This document shows positions 1 through 11,539 of a stretch of 64,000 nucleotides of DNA, piece after piece. This stretch comes from Zeus faber (taxonomy: Eukaryota; Chordata; Actinopteri; Zeiformes; Zeidae). The notes under the pieces were generated by a model. That model did no database searches, was not told the DNA's origin, and saw only the letters and a list, made by a program, of their open reading frames with translations. Position numbers and translations under genes: made by a program. Position 1 is the first letter of the stretch. Every line of letters starts with the position of its first letter. The stretch lies in NCBI GenBank assembly GCA_960531495.1, contig OY482855.1, positions 4,362,958 through 4,426,957 on the forward strand, read 5' to 3'.

Positions 1-898
1 AGTGGTAAAGGGTGACAACTTGGTTGTGCCTCTCAATGAACTATATACTGTTGAGGTATTGGACTGACAGTCGCTTGGACTGTCTTTGCTCTACCCTTGA
101 GTCCTCATCCTGGTTCCCATGCTCCCAGAGTATGTATGCTATGCGTTCCCTGCTCAATGTATTCCACGAAAAACAGGAACATGCTCTGTATATGTCTGGT
201 AGCCGAGCCCCTTCAGTTCTCATTATCCTTCCTATCAGTCTATCACATCTGTGGGAGCTACCGTATGTGTGTGAGCTTCGAAATGAAATCAATTAGTTAC
301 AATTTCATTAAAACAATCTATTTCAATCTGGCAACGTGAATTGAGGCCCAATAGGCTTGATAATCCAAAATGGGATCACTTTTTTTAACTCAATCAAGGC
401 GTTCCAACAAAGTTCATAGAAAGAGGCCAGACAATTGGTGCATCCAGGTAAGTTTTAAATGTATTCTATGGTTTTATATTACACTTTAACCTATGATTTT
501 TATTGTCTTTTTATCTAATTTTAACTTTTTATTTCAATGCTTTTATATAGTATAATATATGTTATGCCTTATTTAAAGCACTTTAAACTGTCATTGAGTA
601 TGAAATATGCAACACAAATAAAATTGCCTTTAGAATAAATGATTAGGTATGATGTTTTTGTGCGAGTGGTAAGATTGAAATACTTTGTGAATAGCCCCAG
701 ATCTGTATACATTTTATTTATTTTTTTAATCATTTCGACATACAGTAGAGCTAACACTGCACAAAGCAACTACAGGATAGATTAGAAACTGGAATGGGAC
801 CCAGTTAAGGAGCTTTTTTTTTTGTTTTTACTTGAAAAAAGGTTTGATACGAGTGATGCAGTGATTAGCAAAACATTAAAAGGATATGGTCGCCGTCT
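1..898. other. No gene recognised
   Basis: Short overlapping ORFs on both strands cover positions 12-339, but none shows a recognisable domain or splice-flanked exon. The rest is AT-rich noncoding sequence. Confidence 0.5.
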
Positions 899-1142
899 GT
901 CAAGATTAGATTAGATTCAACTAATTTTCATCGCACAGAGTACAAGTACTGAGGCATGAAATGTACCTATCCTAGTAACTGACGTATCTGACGAAGTGGG
1001 GCTGCCATATAGCGGCGCTCGGGGAGCAGTTATGGGGTTAAGTGTCTTGCTCAAGGACACATCAGCATGCTACCAGGAGGAGCCGGGGATCGAACTGGCA
1101 ATCTTCCAATTACTAGACAACCCGCTCTACCTCCTGGAGTTG
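899..1142 (-). repeat. tRNA-derived SINE (V-SINE-like)
   Basis: On the minus strand the head near 1142-1085 carries a pol III B-box-like GTTCGATCC, followed by the fish SINE core TCCTTGAGCAAGACACTTAACCCC. The 3' end runs into short TCTAA-type repeats at about 901-920. The core matches a second SINE at 23835-24015. Family naming rests on memory of fish SINEs; the tRNA-like head and shared core are visible. Confidence 0.7.
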
Positions 1143-1639
1143 GCCTAGGTCTCCTTTTCAAAAACCTAGGCAAACTCCGGTTTTCGAAAAGGAGATTAAA
1201 CATTTTGCCCCATTGGACAGAAGTACCTGAAGAGCCTGCGTAGCCAGAGCGTGGTGTCGGACAGGATGCGTGTGGTGAATCTCCGAACTCTTTCCTTATC
1301 CAGCACTGAAACATAGGCCGTCAGGCAATGGCCTAGTAACGCCACATGGCCCTGCTTTCCCACGTTCTGCATCCTGCTGAATATACAGACACACTTTTGA
1401 GATAAATTTGCCAAGGGCCATTTGTTTCTGAGATCTCTTATCACTCACTAATATATACATTTCAAGAGAGAGAGTAAAGGCAGCCTGTCTATCGGAAACA
1501 TTATACACAGGCTTTACCATCTTCTAAACTCTTGTAATAAGAAAATAATTGGCTGAGGAACGATCATGATCCTTCATGGTCTCAATTGATGACACCAAAT
1601 CTGAAAATTTGGAAAATATACCTTTTTTATTAAATGCAT

Positions 1640-1905
1640 ATTTCTTGTTTGATTTCTTTGTTTTGTATATCTACTTTCATTAGCTTATTCTTGCCCTGTT
1701 TTTAATTTATTACATTTTTTACTGTTCTACTTTGTAAATGCATTTTTTCTTGCTTGCTTTTCTTTCATATTCATTATATGATGGCCTTCTTTTAATATAT
1801 AACCAGATTACACACAATGTATTTAAGTTTTAATGTAAAGTGAAAAAAAAAAGTCATGTATGAAAGGTTTAATACAAATAAAGGTTTTGATGTTGTTGTT
1901 GAGCC
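1640..1905 (+). repeat. 3' tail of a LINE/SINE with (TGTTG)n end
   Basis: AT-rich sequence with GCCCTGTTTTTAATTTATT, GATGGCCTTC, TTTTAATGTAAAG and TACAAATAAAGGTTTTGATG. The same ordered blocks occur at 55830-55995, so both are copies of one repeat 3' end. This tail type is common in fish L2-like LINEs and their SINEs. Confidence 0.6.
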
Positions 1906-2039
1906 CCCGCAGGGCTGCACCCCTAATGTTCTTATTGCCCTATTGTCGTCTCTCGGAAGTCATTCATCCAGCCACCTGCACCTTGTGGACTGCATAGCAT
2001 TTGCTCCATGTAGACAGACAACTTGAGCCGATGCTGCAT

Positions 2040-2400
2040 TTAAAGGTGACCCGGAAAACTATAACTTGTGCCGCATTTTACAATACCATGTAATAAAATT
2101 CGGTCACAGAAGGCGTTTTCGCTTCACGAGGCTTACCAGTGGCTTGGTCTGTCCTCATCTTGTGCTTCGTCGCAGAGAAGGTTCTGGACCAGGTGGAATA
2201 TGCTTTCAATGTTCTGACCACTATGGAGGGAGAGACAAAGATACCTCATTGGATATGGGGTTTTCCAAAATATTAAAGGGGACCAATTACAAAAAAATCT
2301 CTTTTTCAGTGGTTGTTCACATACATTTGGGTCTCTAATGGGCCTACTAACACACAAACTGTGAAATAAGACAATCAGTCTGTTTTTCTGCCATTTGTCT
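2040..2400 (+). repeat. Interspersed repeat, copy 1
   Basis: Positions about 2295-2395, including GGGCCTACTAACACACAAAC and GAAATAAGACAA, reappear in reverse complement at about 29410-29510. The matching stretch near 29.5 kb ends in a GGGGACCTATAATGCC-type terminus seen in many fish repeats. No coding capacity is evident. Confidence 0.6.
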
Positions 2401-2743
2401 ACGTAACATTGGAAATTAGAATTAGAACCGCCCCCATCTGACTAACTCTACCCACAGCTGGAGAAATCACAAAAGCGGAATTAAAAGAAAGTAATTAATA
2501 CCAACTGTCCGTGACAAAACTGCCAACGAGGGAAACGTAAGTATTTAAAAGTGTGTGTTTCTCCAAGCAAAATTGATGAAAAAAGATGTATTTATTTTAT
2601 TTTATTTTCCCGCATGCAGTGCCCCCTACAAACTTGAAGCACGGCAACAAAAATCAGAACAAACTTAACTTAGACCTTGTAGATCTAATATGACTGAATT
2701 GCTTATTCTCACCACAAATTTGTTCAGAAACAGATTTTGGTGA

Positions 2744-5700
2744 TTCAAGATTCAAGATTCAAGATTTTTATTTGTCACATACATATACATACTTCCATAC
2801 ATATATGCAGTGAAATGTAATGCAACGCACCCGGTGATAGCACACAAGAAGTCCTAGGAAAAAGTACTAAAATAAAATAAAATAAAAAGTAGAAAATTAC
2901 TTTCTAATAGACCGACTAACTGACTCCTAAAACGTAATACAGTAAGTGGAATACTTATAGAATAAGATAAAAAATATATAGAATAAAATACAATAAAAAA
3001 TAAATTGAAATAAAATGGAATAGGTTGAAGGAATATGGCTATGTATATACAGATATGTGCATTTAAAGTGGCATGTGAATTAAAGTGGCATGTGAATGTG
3101 AATAGTGTGAGGTAGTGTTTGGGATAATACAGCACAGTATACAACAGTACGGCGCAGCAATACGGCATCACGAACAACCCTGAACAGTGATACAGTATGC
3201 GGTACAGTATGCTACATACAGTACAGTAGGTAGTGGAGCCTAGTGCATGGCTCAGTTAGGACCCCTGGTGAGGTCAGCATTGACAGTTCTGATGGCTTGA
3301 GGGAAGAAACTCCGTCTCAGTCTCTCTGTTCTCGCTGCGTGACTGCGGAGGCGCTTGCCTGACCGCAGCAGCTGAAACAGTCCGTTGTTGGGGTGATGAG
3401 GATCCTTCATGATCCTACGGGCTCTGCTACTACACCTCCTGGTGTATAACTCCTGCAAGGGGGGGAGGGTAGTTCCAGTGGTACGTTCAGCTGAACGCAC
3501 CACCCTCTGCAGGGCCCGCCTGTCCTGGGCAGTACAGTTCCCAAACCAGGCAGTGATGTTGCCTGTCAGGATGCTCTCCACTGCTCCAGAGTAGAAGGAC
3601 TTGAGGATCCTCACCGAGACCCGGAATTTCCTCAGCTGCCTGAGGTGGTAGAGACGCTGCCTCGCCTTTCTCACCAGAGTGTCTGTGTGAACAGTCCATG
3701 TTAAGTCCTCAGTGATGTGGACTCCCAGATATCTGAAGCTGCTCACCCTATCGACAGAAGTCCCATTAATCCACAACGGCGCGTGCGTCCTCGATTGTGA
3801 TCCACGCCTAAAGTCCACAATCAGCTCCTTGGTTTTGCTGACGTTCAGGTGGAGGCTGTTGTCCTGGCACCAGAGTGACAGGTCAGCCACCTCCTCGCGG
3901 TAGGCCTTCTCATCGCAGTCGGTGATCAGGCCCACGACCACGGTGTCGTCAGCAAACTTGATGATGGTGTTGGAGCTGGACCTGGCCACACAGTCATGTG
4001 TGTACAGGGAGTACAGTAGGGGGCTGAGGACGCAGCCCTGGGGGGATCCTGTATTCAGGGTGAGGGAGCTTGACATGTACTTCCCCACCTTGACCACCTG
4101 GGGGCGGCCTGTGAGGAAGTCCAGGATCCAGGTGCACAGCGGAGCATTCAATCCTAGCTCCAACAACTTGACAGCCAGTCTGGTGGGGACTATGGTGTTG
4201 AAAGCTGAACTATAATCAATGAACAGCATTCTCACATAGGCCCCCTTCTGGCCATCCAGGTGCGTGAGCGTGGTGTGCAGTACCTGAGAGACCGCGTCAT
4301 CCGTGGATCTGTTCTGCCGGTACGCGAACTGCAACGGGTCCAAGGTGCGGGGGAGGGAGGCGCAGATGTAATCCTTAATCAGCCTCTCGAAACACTTCAT
4401 GACCACCGAGGTGAGGGCCACCGGACGGTAGTCATTCAGGCAGGTTGGAGAGGCGATCTTCGGGACAGGAACGACGGTGGACCTCTTGAAGCAGGATGGG
4501 ACCACTGATTCAGCCAGGGAGATGTTGAATATTGTAGTGAACACCGGAGCTAGCTGGTTAGCACAGGTCTTCAGTACTCGTCCAGATATGCCGTCTGGAC
4601 CCGCAGCTTTCCTGGTGTTCACCCGCATCAAAGCCCTCCTGACCTCGTGCACGGACACTGAGAGTGCGCGCTCGTCCCCAGCGGTGTAGCTCCAATTAGC
4701 CGGCGAGCTAGCGGTGCTGCTGCCAGACTCGAACCGCGCATTAAAGGAGTTCAGTTGGTTGGCCAGGGAGGCGTCCGCACTCGTGGCTGGGGAGGAGCTG
4801 CTCTTGTAGTTTGTTATTGTTCGCAGCCCCTCCCACAAGCGTCTGGTGTCCCCCCGCTCCATCTGCAGCTCCACGGTGTCTCTGTACGTCCGTTTGGCGT
4901 CCCTCACCGCCCTCCGCAGATTGTACGACGCCGCTTTGTAATTGTCCATGTTACCAGATACAAGTCCGTCGTTGTAAGCGGCCGTGCGCGCATTCAGAGC
5001 GCAGCGGATGGATTTATCAACCCATGGTTTCTGGTTTGGAAATATCCGAACTTTCACCGTAGGAACGATTTCATCCGCGAGCGTAGCCACAAAACTCACT
5101 ACAACCTCCGTAAACTCGCTGACGTCACTTGAACTCGCTCGGAACATGTCCCAGTCTACGTCAGTCAGAGCGTCCTGAAGCACAGCCTCTGATTGGTCCG
5201 TCCACCGCTTCACTTCCCTCGTCATCACCAGATCCCGCGCGATCAGAGGCCTGTAAACAGGAAGCAGCGAGATCGCGGCGTGATCTGATTTCCCGAAAGC
5301 AGGAAGCGACACGGGCTTGTATCCGTTCTTGTACGGTGTGTAACAATGGTCCAGAGTTCTGTCTCCCCTAGTGGCACACGTGATGTGTTGGTGGAAATTC
5401 GGCAGAACTTTTTTAAGGTTGGCCCTGTTAAAGTCCCCAGTCACCACCACAGCCGCGTCGGGATGTCTGTTCTGAAATCCGCACAACACATCGTGCAGAA
5501 CCGACAGAGCTGCGTCGGTGTCCGCTTGCGGTGGGATATAAACGGCTGTAATGATGACCGTGCTGAATTCCCGGGGGAAATAAAATGGACGGCATAGTAT
5601 GGTCAGCTGTTCCAGGTTCGGCGAGCAGGAGTGGGAGAGGAATTTGGTGTTGTTGGCGTTACACCAGCGGTTGTTTACCATTAGGCAGACGCCTCCACCT

Positions 5701-6340
5701 TTGGATTTCCCCGACTCTCCCGTTCTGTCGCCGCGGAACACGGAGAAGGACTCGGCTGGACGGATGGCTTCATCCGGCACCAGTGGGTTCAGCCATGTTT
5801 CCGTCAGGCAGAGGACGCAACAGTTCCTCGTGTCACGCTGGAATTGAATCCTCGCTCGAAGTTCATCCATCTTGTTCTCCAGGGACTGGACGTTCGCAAG
5901 AAGGATGCTTGGCAGAGGTGGACGGTAAGGTTGCGTCCTCATTCTGACCCGAATGCCGCCTCGTTTACCTCGGTGCTTCCTCCGTGGGCCGGCTCGTGGA
6001 ACAGTGACTCCATTTCTGTTGTAGTTGTTGTTGCGAGTGTTCCCGCGTAGGATTTCCGCCGGCCACTCTGCTCCCACGGATAAAAAGTCCCAAAGTTGTT
6101 CGTTTAGGGAAATTTTTATATCCATGAGTGCATCGCGGCCGTATGAGTTAATTGTTGATGTTTTTCTGGCGAACATTGTGATAAAAAAAGGAAAAAAATA
6201 CTAAAGAGTAAGAAAGAAACCGGAGCGCCGGCGCAGGCGACCGCTAGGGGCGGCGCCACTATCGCCACTGGTGGACTGACACCATACGACGGAACACAGA
6301 AGTCATTCTCAAAACCCCATTGGCTCACACAACTAGGGGC
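2744..6340 (-). mobile_element. Nearly full-length LINE of the L2/Rex group (CR1 superfamily)
   Basis: A minus-strand non-LTR retrotransposon of about 3.6 kb. The single ORF (3252-6176) has endonuclease followed by reverse transcriptase. Its 3' UTR runs to a tail of TTGAATC repeats at 2744-2770, the classic short-repeat tail of L2-type elements. The 5' boundary near 6340 is approximate; 6180-6340 looks like GC-rich 5' UTR. A 5'-truncated relative's tail lies at 32515-32568. The intact ORF suggests a young insertion. I assign L2/Rex by protein resemblance, not by a tree. Confidence 0.85.
3252..6176 (-). CDS. LINE ORF2: AP endonuclease and reverse transcriptase
   Basis: A 974-codon ORF without internal stops. 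Residues about 90-310 form an exonuclease/endonuclease/phosphatase fold: LTETWLN (glutamate), VTGDFNRANL (Asp/Asn) and the terminal GKSDHAAISLL (Ser-Asp-His). Residues about 430-800 form the reverse transcriptase: KAAGPDGISGRVLK, motif A FIDYSSAFNTI, motif B TGSPQGCVLSPLLYSLYTHD and catalytic FADDTVVVG. The C-terminal region holds VRSAERTTGTTLPPL, typical of the L2/Rex group. The protein would nick target DNA and copy its own RNA by target-primed reverse transcription. All catalytic motifs I can read are intact, so activity is possible but unproven. I take the first ATG of the frame; the true start may be internal. Confidence 0.88.
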   Translation of the reverse strand: MFARKTSTINSYGRDALMDIKISLNEQLWDFLSVGAEWPAEILRGNTRNNNYNRNGVTVPRAGPRRKHRGKRGGIRVRMRTQPYRPPLPSILLANVQSLENKMDELRARIQFQRDTRNCCVLCLTETWLNPLVPDEAIRPAESFSVFRGDRTGESGKSKGGGVCLMVNNRWCNANNTKFLSHSCSPNLEQLTILCRPFYFPREFSTVIITAVYIPPQADTDAALSVLHDVLCGFQNRHPDAAVVVTGDFNRANLKKVLPNFHQHITCATRGDRTLDHCYTPYKNGYKPVSLPAFGKSDHAAISLLPVYRPLIARDLVMTREVKRWTDQSEAVLQDALTDVDWDMFRASSSDVSEFTEVVVSFVATLADEIVPTVKVRIFPNQKPWVDKSIRCALNARTAAYNDGLVSGNMDNYKAASYNLRRAVRDAKRTYRDTVELQMERGDTRRLWEGLRTITNYKSSSSPATSADASLANQLNSFNARFESGSSTASSPANWSYTAGDERALSVSVHEVRRALMRVNTRKAAGPDGISGRVLKTCANQLAPVFTTIFNISLAESVVPSCFKRSTVVPVPKIASPTCLNDYRPVALTSVVMKCFERLIKDYICASLPRTLDPLQFAYRQNRSTDDAVSQVLHTTLTHLDGQKGAYVRMLFIDYSSAFNTIVPTRLAVKLLELGLNAPLCTWILDFLTGRPQVVKVGKYMSSSLTLNTGSPQGCVLSPLLYSLYTHDCVARSSSNTIIKFADDTVVVGLITDCDEKAYREEVADLSLWCQDNSLHLNVSKTKELIVDFRRGSQSRTHAPLWINGTSVDRVSSFRYLGVHITEDLTWTVHTDTLVRKARQRLYHLRQLRKFRVSVRILKSFYSGAVESILTGNITAWFGNCTAQDRRALQRVVRSAERTTGTTLPPLQELYTRRCSSRARRIMKDPHHPNNGLFQLLRSGKRLRSHAARTERLRRSFFPQAIRTVNADLTRGPN

Positions 6341-6734
6341 CTCAGGAGGGAGACACCACCCACTGACACAGACTGTCGAAAACAGTATGGGTTTAGAGTA
6401 GGGCTGAACGATTAATCTAATTCAAACAGACATCGCAATTTGTGTGAGAATTATTATTATTTTTTTTTCTAATGTTACACAATCTAACCAATAGGGCTGT
6501 CCAGGGCTGGCTCTTTCTATAGGCAAGATAGGTGGCCGCCTAGCGCGCCTTTATTTTACGTCTCCTAATAGAATGATACAAGTGTGTATGGAACGAAACT
6601 GCGCGTAATGGGGAGACTCTCTGTGCCCCCGCCCCCACGCCTAAAGCAATTGATTTAACCCTCCGTGCAGCCCCCTGGTGAGACTCGGTGCACTGTGTTA
6701 ATTTTCATATGTGACACACCACAGCAAAAGCCGC

Positions 6735-7620
6735 AGTCTCGCGCGTCCAGGTGAAGATCATTCATCCATATTCCATGTGATGTGAAGTCACAATGTGAAA
6801 CCGTTTTGATAGAATTCAACCTTTAAAGCATACTACTCTTACACACACTGTTGTGAAACCGCGAAGAAGAAAAACCCTTTGTGTCACACACCTACATCAA
6901 TTCTGTAAACAGACGGTTAATGCACAGCACAGGTGTTTTTCGATCTCACTTGTCTGTGAAAACTTTCTTCTCTGCAACATTATGGATTACGATTAAGCGG
7001 GTGGCGGAAGCTCTGAATCATATTTCGGACCTTAATCTGACCAGTGTGATCAATCCAAGTCTGTGTTAGCAGCGCATACTGGACTTTCCGCGATGAGAGT
7101 CAGTTCTCCGACGGCGACGCAGAGAACGACAGCGACGCTGAATCTGATATTACTCCGGACTTGGAGAACATTTCAAACAGCAGATTTCAAAATTAACGTT
7201 TCAGATTTTCTGAGACTCATAATATTGATACTCTACATTTTGCTGTGATGTCCGTACTTTTAAATTCCAAAATAATTTTAAAAACAAAATTAGTTGTGTG
7301 TTGTTGAGCTGTTCAAAGCTGTTCTGTGATTGGCCCATTCAGCAGAATGTTAAGTAGCCATGAGGCTTTGTTTGTCCACCAACCCCCTTTGCATTCTGGG
7401 AGCTAGCTCAATGAACCGGGTGTGGGTAAAACTTTGGAGGTTAACTTTGGTTTGCCACACCCTTGTCATTATCAAGTCATAGCTTTAAAAATGTTTGCTT
7501 GATTTGCACAAGTGACACCTTGTTTGTAAGCTCCAGATTCTCCACTTTCAAATGATGCGAAAAAAAAAATCTCGAAAGCCACCAAATGACCCTAAAGTAT
7601 GCGGTTGGTCACATATACAA
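6735..7620 (+). repeat. Interspersed repeat, copy 1 (pair with 44.96-45.89 kb)
   Basis: Two blocks, about 6745-6960 and 7355-7600, match 44975-45178 and 45625-45860 in the same orientation and order, including GTGAAACCGTTTTGATAGAA and GCACAAGTGACACCTTGTTT. The middle section (6960-7355) is replaced by a SINE in the second copy. No transposase is encoded; class unknown. Confidence 0.7.
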
Positions 7621-7699
7621 ACATTTACAAGGCTTGAAATTAAATCAATGAGTCAATATTCTTCTATATAACAAATATTATATAAGATTGTCAAATCTG

Positions 7700-10112
7700 T
7701 TCGAACCAGCTCAGCGATAGGCCCTAGTGGAGTGCCATATGTCGTGTACAAGAGGTGCCCCAGACTCTTGAAGTCACTGTGGAAGCTCATTAAGTTCATC
7801 TAGAGGAGGGGGAAAGTGGCACAGCAGTGGCGACACGCAGAGGGTCTATGGATTCTAAAGGAGGAGAGCTCAAGCACTATCGAGCAGTTCAGGGTCATCT
7901 CATTCCTTAGTGTCGAGGGCAAGGTATTCTTCGGTATTGTTGCCCGACGCATGATGGAGTTCCTCCTGAGGAATACCTACATCGACACCTCTGTTCAGAG
8001 GGGTGGAATCCCGAAGGTGCCAGGATGCATCGAGCATACAGCGGGTCGTCACCCATCTGATCTGGGAGGCACATAAAGGCAAAGGAGATCTGGCGCTCCT
8101 CTGGCTTGACCTTGCCAATGCGTATGGGTCGATCCCTCACAAGCTGGTGAAAACTCACTTGACCGACACCACGTTCCAGGCAAGATCAAGGACCTCAACA
8201 TGGACTATTAGAGCTGCTTCAGTTTGAGAGTCACCTCCGGAGCAAAAACATCTGCATTTCATCGGCTCAAGAAGGGTATTATCACCAGAGGCACCTTAGC
8301 CATAAACATGCTGGTGAAGTCAGCAGAGGTGGAGTGCAGAGGCCCAATCACCAAGTCAGGGATGCGGCAGCCCCCCATCAGAGCATACATGGACAATCTG
8401 ACGGTGACCACAACATCTGTCCCGAGCTGTAGATGGATCCTCCAAGGGCTTGAGCGTCTGATCAGCTGGGGCCGGATGGACTTCAAGCCAGCCAAGTCTA
8501 GGTCCCTGGTTGTGAGGAAGGGAAAGGTCACTGACCGGTTCCACTTCTTCATAGGAGACACCCAGATCCCATCGGTCGGAGAGAAGCCAGTTGAGAGCTT
8601 GGGTAAAATCTATAACTGCAACTTGAGGGACACTACGGCACTCAAAAAAACCACCGACCAGTTGGGAACATGGCTGATGGCAGTAGACAAGTCAGGTCTG
8701 CCAGGAAGGTTCAAAGCCTGGATCTACCAACATGGCATCTTGCCCGAATTCTCTGGCCACTGCTGGTCTATGATGTGCCACTGACCACCGTTGAGGACTT
8801 CGAGAGGAAGGTCAGCAGTTTTCTGCGGAAGTGGTTGGGCCTACCACAAAGCTTCAGCAGCACTGCCTTGTACAGGAGGAGGAACAAGCTGAAACTGCCC
8901 TTCAGTGGTCTGGCAGAAGAGTTTATGGTGACCCGAGCAAGAGAGGTGCTGCTATACAGAGACTCCAGTGACAGAAAAGACTCCTCAACTGGCATAGAAG
9001 TGAGAACCAGCAGGAAGTGGAAGGCTCATGAGGCTGTCGAACAGGCTGAGTCACGACTGCGACACAATGAGCTTATTGGAGCAGTGGCATCCAGACGGGC
9101 AGGGCTCGGCAGCAACCCGAGACCTCGATACAACAAGGTCCAGGGGAAAGAGAGACGCCAGATGATCCAGGAGGAGGTCCAAGCAGTGGTGGAGGAAGCT
9201 CACTGCAGAAGGACAGTGGGGATGTGACAGCAGGGGGGGTGGGCCCGATGGGAGCATGCAGCAGACCGGAGGATCTCGTGGTCAGACCTCTGGAGGTCTG
9301 AGCACACCGCATAAAGTTCCTTGTCCAGTCGGTCCACGATGTCCTCCCCAGCCTGTCCAACCTCTTCCGTTGGGGCTTGGCATATACTCCACTGTGTCCG
9401 CTCTGCCAGAGACGAGGATCGCTGGAGCACATCTAGAGCTGCTACCCAAGAGCCCTGGGAGAGGGCCGTTATCGATGGTGCCATGACCAGGTGTTGAGGG
9501 TCATTGCAGAGGTCATCAGCACAGCTATCTCTTGCAACAGGCAGCAGCAACCAGCTAGGCAGTCCATCGCCTTTCTTCTTTCCAATCAGCAGCGCCAGAG
9601 CCAAGCAGGAGGTCTGCTGGCAACAGCACGGGACTGGACCCTGAAGGTTGACCTAGAGAGACAGCTCAAGTTCCCGGAAAATATTGCAGCGACCACACCC
9701 AGACCAGACATGGTCCTGGTGTCAGAAACCACAAGGCAAGTGGTCCTGCTGGAGCGACTGTCCCCTAGGAAGACCGGATGGAAGAGGCCTTTGAGAGAAA
9801 GAGGGCCAAGTATGAGGAGCTGGCAGGTGAGTGCCGAAGCAGGGGATGGCGGACCCAGTGCAACCCCATCGAGGTTGGGTGCAGAGGTTTCGTCAGCCAG
9901 TCACTCATCAGAGCACTGAAGGTGCTGGGATTGAAGGGACTGCACAACAGAAGAGCCATCAGAAACATCACAGATGCTGCAGAAAAGGCGTCCAGATGGC
10001 TGTGGATCAAGCAGGGTGATCCGTGGACACATGCTACTTAGACACAAGCCAGGACCTGATCACCCCAGCTGGGTCGCCTGGGGGAGGGTGTATGATGTTG
10101 AAAGACCCGAAA
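7700..10112 (+). mobile_element. 5'-truncated LINE with restriction-like endonuclease (R2/NeSL-like)
   Basis: The region reads in several plus-strand frames as one decayed polyprotein: reverse transcriptase (7705-8800), a linker, a C-terminal zinc-knuckle remnant near 9390 (LCQRRGSLEH), and a restriction-like endonuclease segment (9640-10040). No AP endonuclease is present. This layout is that of early-branching LINEs (R2, R4, NeSL). It starts abruptly inside the RT domain and so is 5'-truncated. Confidence 0.75.
7816..10041 (+). pseudogene. Degenerate RT plus restriction-like endonuclease polyprotein
   Basis: Coding blocks lie at 7816-8076, 8003-8227, 8224-8784, 8670-9227, 9491-9919 and 9778-10041, with frame changes between them. 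RT motif A reads LDLANAYGSIPHK. The catalytic motif reads AYMDNLTVTT near 8386-8415, where family members have MDD, so the second aspartate is lost. Later blocks include KAWIYQHGILP and LRKWLGLPQSFSS. The C-terminal segment PDMVLVSETTRQVVLLE is the PD-(D/E)xK nuclease core. With at least four frameshifts and a dead RT centre, the copy cannot be autonomous. The clade is inferred from memory of related fish proteins. Confidence 0.75.
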
Positions 10113-10646
10113 CACCCAATGATCCCAGGTCACATAACTGATGATGTGTCTAAGTTGCACCAAGCGGTGTCTGTTAGAACTAACCGGCTTTATGTTTGTT
10201 AAAATGTATCTTCTTCCCCCACACACACTACATTTTATTTGTATTTATTTTGCATTTATGTAAATACGTGGTAAATACGTACTTAAAATATTTAGTTTGA
10301 TGTTTTTTCTCAGCGCTATTGTGTCCCATTTTGGTTCGTCCATGTCCCCATATATCTTCCCTCCAGTTTCATTCGATCCGTTTGGTGTGTCTAGTTGTCT
10401 TTATGTTAATTTTGAGTCGTGCACTTAGATTTTTCTACGAAACCCAAGTTGTTGATATATTTTGGTAAATAAATACCTTATTTTTGCACAGTCCAATGTT
10501 CGATGGCTCGGTCCCTCACATATTAGCAAAACCATAGCAACTAGTGATTAAGCAGATGCTCACCAACACTAGGCTAATAGTGCAATTAAAAAAGGGTCAA
10601 CACCAAATTGAAATACAATATAAAGTGTTTGTGTGAATGGTCTTAC

Positions 10647-10715
10647 TCTGCCTGCAGTGGTCCGGGAATACTGGTTCTGCCAAGGTGTCCTATCTCCGAA
10701 CCGGCCTCCAACTCT
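10647..10715 (-). CDS. Possible second coding exon of an unrecognised gene
   Basis: On the minus strand a strong polypyrimidine tract and CAG (ending 10716) precede a 69-base open stretch that ends in A|GTAAGA at 10647/10646. It adds one base to the split codon left by the exon at 11466-11539 and continues RELEAGSEIGHLGRTSIPG without a stop. Exon-like phase and sites are visible; product unknown. No third exon was found. Confidence 0.35.
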
Positions 10716-10957
10716 CTGGATGAGACATAGCGGGAAAGAGAGATCACATATTCCATTCACATCACACTCTAAAGGATGTAATGTGAGAATTGGCTTTAGG
10801 GAAACCACAAAACTAAGCATATTTGTAAATCCTTCACAGAAAGATGAAAAGAAACTTGCAACAGGGCACGTCTGTGTATCATTTGTTCATTTCCTATTAG
10901 ATTACAAACCCAGTATCAAAAAACTGTTTTCTTTGTATTTGAGACATAAGACGCGCA

Positions 10958-10958
<1 letters not shown>

Positions 10959-10994
<36 letters not shown>
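10959..10994 (+). repeat. (AAT)n microsatellite
   Basis: About twelve uninterrupted AAT triplets. Confidence 0.95.
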
Positions 10995-11465
10995 TTGTTA
11001 TTATGATCTTTATTATTATTATAAATTTAAAAAACATATAAAACAAAAAAAAATGTTTTCTGGAACCCAATCGGATTTGCCCCAGAACCTTCTCGCTATG
11101 AGTGCTAACCACTAGTTAATGTCCTAGTCATTTTTAACAAAGTAACAGGGACATTATACTTCAGCAGGAAAAAAATATATATTCATCTGATATAGTTTAG
11201 AATTTGAGTGCCTTTAAAGTAAAAAGTTATCCTAATACAGTAAAATAATATAAGTTACTTTGATTTACATAGGTGATTCCATTCTTAAAAGGGCCATACC
11301 AGTGTCAAAGACAGATTTTGCCCTTTTACTGGTCAGATCACATGTTTAACATTATACTCTTTATAATTTTCCTGATGATAGAGCACATTTTCTGATATTG
11401 GATATTGATTGACATTTGATATATATAATTTTATATTAATTGGGTTTAGGAAAATTCTAACATAC

Positions 11466-11539
11466 CTCTGTCTGTCCTGCAGGATCCTCACCGCCTCGTT
11501 AAGATTCCTGCCCATTTCAGTCAGGACAGAGTCTGCCAT
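11466..11539 (-). CDS. Possible first coding exon of an unrecognised gene
   Basis: An ATG at 11539 opens 24 codons (MADSVLTEMGRNLNEAVRIL, then QDRQ) and ends CAGAG|GTATGTTAG, a good donor at 11466/11465. The phase-2 end matches the acceptor at 10716. The joined peptide is charged and helix-prone. I do not recognise it. It could be a short gene start, a decayed gene or chance. Upstream lies the (CA)n tract and a Tc1 element, so the promoter is unclear. Confidence 0.4.

Noticed and set aside
899..1142. tRNA gene
   Set aside because: B-box-like sequence is present, but it is followed by a SINE core and has no complete cloverleaf. The same holds at 23835, 45200 and 58765.
2744..2775. Short repeats resembling a CRISPR array
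   Set aside because: Seven-base TTGAATC units without spacers; they are a LINE 3' tail.
3409..6050. Many plus-strand ORFs of 60-125 codons
   Set aside because: All are antisense shadows of the LINE ORF at 3252-6176.
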